From Neobacillus endophyticus (GTDB lineage Bacteria; Bacillota; Bacilli; Bacillales; Cytobacillaceae), in assembly GCF_013248975.1 (NCBI RefSeq), contig NZ_JABRWH010000001.1, positions 744,001 through 808,000 of the forward strand: a stretch of DNA of 64,000 nt, given 5' to 3'. How positions within the stretch are numbered: the stretch's first letter is position 1; each line of letters opens with the position of its first letter. Of the stretch, positions 61,251-64,000 are shown one piece after another. Both the position numbers and the translations under genes were made by a program. Under the pieces are notes generated by a model. It ran no database searches and was not told where the DNA came from. It was given only the letters and a program-made list of their open reading frames with translations.

Positions 61251-61279
61251 ACTATATGTATCCAATAATAGATAGTCAA
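61251..61279 (-). promoter_or_regulatory. glmS promoter
   Basis: Minus strand TTGACT (61274-61279), a 17-base spacer and TATAGT (61251-61256). The transcript would start about 60 bases before the ribozyme. Confidence 0.85.
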
Positions 61280-61380
61280 CGCAATTCCCGTAATGTTCAC
61301 TTTTTAGTCAAACATCAAAAAATGACAGGAGAATTGATTTTCTCCTGCCCATTATATTGGATCATTCTGCAAATGCCTTA

Positions 61381-61457
61381 TTGACCTTATACAAACACAC
61401 GATTATAATGTTTGTATAAAAACAAACATAAGTTATATTTGTTTATAATAAAACAAA
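61381..61457 (+). promoter_or_regulatory. Promoter with overlapping operator palindromes
   Basis: TTGACC (61381-61386), a 17-base spacer, TATAAT (61404-61409). Inverted repeats built on ACAAACA/TGTTTGT overlap it: TTATACAAACA (61388-61398) with TGTTTGTATAA (61409-61419); TGTTTGT-N6-ACAAACA (61409-61428); and TTTGTTT-N6-AAACAAA (61438-61457). All stems are perfect. Probably autoregulation by the gene at 61482. Confidence 0.8.
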
Positions 61458-61481
61458 CGTCGATTGGGTGTATTTAAAATA

Positions 61482-62237
61482 ATGGATGTTTCAGATTTTT
61501 TTTGGAATGCATCATGGGGAGAAATAAAACGCGGTTATATTCAAGAGTCTGATTCTTATGTATGCCTTTTATGCGGAGAGCGATATGAAAAAGGGATTAT
61601 CTACCCTCACGGAGGCACTCTTTACGAAGCGGAAAGGTATACACGTATGCATATCGAGATGACTCACCACTCTGTATTCGAATACCTGATCCAACTTGAT
61701 AAGAAACTGACAGGCCTGACGGATCATCAAAACCAGCTTCTTCAACTCTTTTACCAAGGAAAAAGTGACAAAGAAGTTCAAGAAACCATGAATATTGGAA
61801 GTTCCTCTACGATCAGGCATCACCGCTTTGCACTTAAGGAAAAGGAACGGCAGGCAAAAGTGTTTTTAGCCTTGATGGAATTATTACGAGAAAAGGATCA
61901 GTATGCCCCAGCCTTTGTTCCGCCTCATAAGACAGCAAGGATGGTCGATGATCGCTATGATATTACACAGGAAGAGCAAGCTGAAACCATTAAAAAATTC
62001 TTTATGGCAGAGCCAAATAAACGCTTAAAAAAATTCCCTCCAAAGGAAAAGCAGCGACTTATCATCCTTAGGGAAATTGCAAAAAGCTTAGATCGGGAAC
62101 GTACGTATGATGAAAATGAATTCAATCAAATTTTAAAAGCCATTTATGATGATTATGTAATGATTAGAAGATATTTAATTGAGTACGGTTTGGTGGATCG
62201 GAAAGCGGATGGAAGCCATTACTGGTTAATGAAATAG
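61482..62237 (+). CDS. DUF2087-domain transcriptional regulator
   Basis: 251 residues from ATG 61482. N-terminal zinc-finger-like YVCLLCGERY...HIEMTHH. An HTH follows (LTDHQNQLLQLFYQGKSDKEVQETMNIGSSSTIRHHRF). The C-terminal DUF2087 domain is KRLKKFPPKEKQRLIILREIAKSLDRERTYDENEFNQILKAIYDDYVMIRRYLIEYGLVDRKADGSHYWL. Such regulators occur in Bacillus cores. The palindrome-rich promoter just upstream suggests self-control. The next gene starts 21 bases later, so they form an operon. Confidence 0.9.
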   Translation: MDVSDFFWNASWGEIKRGYIQESDSYVCLLCGERYEKGIIYPHGGTLYEAERYTRMHIEMTHHSVFEYLIQLDKKLTGLTDHQNQLLQLFYQGKSDKEVQETMNIGSSSTIRHHRFALKEKERQAKVFLALMELLREKDQYAPAFVPPHKTARMVDDRYDITQEEQAETIKKFFMAEPNKRLKKFPPKEKQRLIILREIAKSLDRERTYDENEFNQILKAIYDDYVMIRRYLIEYGLVDRKADGSHYWLMK

Positions 62238-62257
62238 CGTAAAGGGGTGCAGGTAGA

Positions 62258-62614
62258 ATGAATCGAAAAAAAGAGTTAATTAGAATTTACAAAGAAATGC
62301 CCATAGAAGCAGGAGTATATCAAATTAAAAATGAAAAAAATGAAAAGATTTTTATCGGAAGTACTAAAAATGTGAAAACCTTAAACGGTGTTCGCCACAT
62401 GCTTGAAACAGGGACACATGTTAATAAAAGTCTGCAGGAAGATTGGAAGCTCTTTGGAAAGGACGCATTCTCATTTGAAGTATTAGAGATCCTTAAAAAG
62501 AAAGAAGAACCTTATTATAACGAGAAGGAAGCATTGAAAGAGCTTGAGAAAAAGTGGGTAGATCAATTACAGCCATTTGATGAACGAGGATATAATCGCA
62601 AAAAAGCTCGTTAG
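62258..62614 (+). CDS. GIY-YIG nuclease-fold protein
   Basis: 118 residues. AGVYQIKNEKNEKIFIGSTKN is the GIY-YIG core variant (G-V-Y...F-I-G-S-T). Then GVRHMLETGTHVNKSLQEDWKLFGKDAFSFEVLEIL with the usual downstream N and E positions, and YNEKEALKELEKKWVDQLQPF. A small stand-alone member, co-transcribed with the DUF2087 regulator, as is common in Bacilli. Nuclease activity not proven. Confidence 0.9.
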   Translation: MNRKKELIRIYKEMPIEAGVYQIKNEKNEKIFIGSTKNVKTLNGVRHMLETGTHVNKSLQEDWKLFGKDAFSFEVLEILKKKEEPYYNEKEALKELEKKWVDQLQPFDERGYNRKKAR

Positions 62615-62633
62615 GATGATGTTAGGAGTTGTA

Positions 62634-62958
62634 TGAATTTGAATACATTGAATCATGAAAAGCAAGCTTTTCAAATTGAAAAATCCATGATGAGGTTCCT
62701 GTTTCCGATCATTTTGGCGGGGCCGTTTCAGCAACGATGCGAGCAACGGGTACTGTTTTATGGCCAACTATTTTTACCATTTCAAGCATCTGGTTAGTGG
62801 AAGTACCAGCCGCATATTTCCTCTCTTCTTTCACTACCCTTGGGATAAACGGTGTATGGACCGCCTATCCGATTGCCTTCCTGATCAATTTTACCTCGCA
62901 ATTACTTTATCATCATTTTTTCTGGAAAAAGAAGTCTCTAAAAGCCTTATTAAATTAA
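62634..62958 (+). pseudogene. MATE-family efflux transporter, remnant
   Basis: A start-like MNLNTLNHEKQAFQIEKSMMRFLFPIILAGPFQQR is followed, after a frameshift, by SATMRATGTVLWPTIFTISSIWLVEVPAAYFLSSFTTLGINGVWTAYPIAFLINFTSQLLYHHFFWKKKSLKALLN. That second part is the end of a MATE protein. The whole central part (hundreds of residues) is deleted, so the gene is dead. Confidence 0.85.
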
Positions 62959-62965
62959 TGGACAT

Positions 62966-62998
62966 AGCTGTTTGATCTATTTTTCAAACAGCTTTTTT
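62966..62998 (+). terminator. Rho-independent terminator
   Basis: AGCTGTTTGA / TCAAACAGCT then TTTTTT, after the MATE remnant. Confidence 0.92.
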
Positions 62999-63055
62999 CT
63001 AAATTTTATTTATAAAATTTTATAAACAAATTATTGAATCATTGAATCTTAGCAC

Positions 63056-63087
63056 ATAATAAAGGAGTTGCTTTCGCAACTCCTTTT
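63056..63087 (-). terminator. Rho-independent terminator
   Basis: GGAGTTGC / GCAACTCC with a 4-base loop; the minus strand continues TTTATTATG after the stem. Ends the PDZ protein gene. Confidence 0.88.
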
Positions 63088-63111
63088 CCATTGTAGCGCT
63101 CTATCCTATAA

Positions 63112-64000
63112 TTATGAAACAGTCTTCTCATCAAACTTCCGTTGATCCTGAACAAACAATACGCCCAGCTCATGGTGGTCTCCTTCAAACAAAGCACGCT
63201 GGACAAAGCGAACCTCACCATTTGTATCAAGTACATCTAGCTTGCAATGAGCGCGATTTTTTTGCAGTGCTTCATAGAACAAGTCTTCGTCCTTTACAGC
63301 AACCCCATTTGCCTTTGCGATGATCTCACCAACCTGAAGTCCCATTTTTTCTGCTGGGGACCCGGGGATGATGCCAATAATCATTAAGCCTTGGTTTCTT
63401 CGTGAAAAATAGGCTGGTAAACTATCATCTCGCCAATATGTTACGAAAGCCAAAAACTCACGTCCCAAAATCGCAAATGCGGCGGCAATAATCGCTATAA
63501 GCGGATACCAATAGCCTGCGGCTGAGATCAAAGTGATGAACACCCCCAGCATAATGACTTTTCGGCCATGGCGTTCAATTGCTTCTTTCGGAAGCACCCC
63601 TTTCATTTGCTGATGAAAACCGATCGCAAATGGAACAAGGATAAGAGAGTATGCTTTTGCTCCCACATGGAATACCGGCCACCACTCAAAAGGAAGATGA
63701 AGGGCTGTTCCAGGAATAAGCAAAAACAACGGGACCATCCAAAGGCGCTTCACCTCATGGGCACCAACACTCTGGCCGCGTTTACTTTTTACTAGCTTTG
63801 GAGAAGTTCCCTTCCTGCCATTGGTTACGATCAGAATCCCCTCTGCAATAAGCAGCAATCCCAAAATGACCGTGATCGATGGGTAAACCTTATCTCCAAT
63901 TGATTGGAAGGCTTTCCCGAAAAACGGAATTGACCATCTTTTTTCAGCAAAAAGAATAATCGCAAAAAATGCTGCACCTACCGTATAGGCCGGTGACATC
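63112..64000 (-). CDS. minJ: PDZ-domain membrane protein, MinJ-like (5' part beyond window)
   Basis: The last 296 or so residues are visible; the gene continues past the window edge. Several hydrophobic segments (SPAYTVGAAFFAIILFA, VYPSITVILGLLLIAEGILIV, LWMVPLFLLIPGTALHLP, AYSLILVPFAIGF, VIMLGVFITLISAAGYWYPLIAIIAAAFAIL). A C-terminal PDZ domain follows (RNQGLMIIGIIPGSPAEKMGLQVGEIIAKANGVAVKDEDLFYEALQKN). This matches MinJ (YvjD), which bridges DivIVA and MinCD in Bacillus cell-division site selection. PDZ-type topological determinant by family knowledge; the exact name is inferred from the layout. Confidence 0.82.
   Translation of the reverse strand, partial: MSPAYTVGAAFFAIILFAEKRWSIPFFGKAFQSIGDKVYPSITVILGLLLIAEGILIVTNGRKGTSPKLVKSKRGQSVGAHEVKRLWMVPLFLLIPGTALHLPFEWWPVFHVGAKAYSLILVPFAIGFHQQMKGVLPKEAIERHGRKVIMLGVFITLISAAGYWYPLIAIIAAAFAILGREFLAFVTYWRDDSLPAYFSRRNQGLMIIGIIPGSPAEKMGLQVGEIIAKANGVAVKDEDLFYEALQKNRAHCKLDVLDTNGEVRFVQRALFEGDHHELGVLFVQDQRKFDEKTVS

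Overview
The window is AT-rich and looks like the chromosome of a spore-forming Bacillus relative (Bacillaceae). The core anchor is at the right end: glmS with its glmS ribozyme, a DUF2087-type regulator with a GIY-YIG protein, and a MinJ-like PDZ membrane protein cut by the window edge. No rRNA, tRNA or CRISPR array was seen. Everything left of glmS (about 1-59.1 kb) looks like an accessory island. The island edge lies just past the glmS stop codon, the classical attTn7 position, but no tns genes are in the window.

Layout. 1-8.7 kb: a type I restriction-modification operon (hsdM-hsdS-DUF262/DUF1524-hsdR, minus strand) with a divergent unknown gene at 8.9 kb. 9.9-12 kb: small unknown genes and a TPR protein. 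12-42 kb: about thirty mostly single small genes in both orientations, many with their own RBS and hairpin terminator. Most encode secreted proteins, lipoproteins or small membrane proteins (DUF3888-like, DUF3889, DUF4083-like, DUF4190-like, VanZ-like, CBO0543-like). Among them are a PadR regulator pair, an erythromycin-esterase-like protein, two GNAT acetyltransferases (the second at 42.2 kb), a histidine phosphatase, a phosphotransferase, a RecU-like resolvase and a plasmid-like HTH gene cluster (25.9-27.4 kb).

The same region holds mobile DNA that carries such genes. One complete IS1595-family element (37320-38987) has a perfect 8-bp target duplication, a frameshifted transposase and a lipoprotein passenger. 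Four isolated C-terminal tails of similar transposases lie elsewhere. Three transposase-less elements share a terminal inverted repeat that begins TAACGGGTTC; each carries one small exported-protein gene, and two of the three carry the same gene. I read these as gene-sized cassettes that helped assemble the small-secreted-protein island.

42-57.5 kb: a DUF4268-like nuclease with an XRE regulator and a 41-residue peptide; a phosphoribosyltransferase; a two-component system; an EAL phosphodiesterase with four PAS domains; a cold-shock-like protein; and a run of closely packed small minus-strand genes of plasmid or phage character. 57.5-59.1 kb has no gene: it is a strongly C/T-skewed stretch with six palindromes of the form GGGTTC-N4-GAACCC spaced about 100-170 bp apart, followed by three DnaA-box-like 9-mers spaced exactly 11 bp apart. 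This may be a replication, partition or element-end region.

All functional names come from reading motifs and recalled family resemblance; no searches were run.
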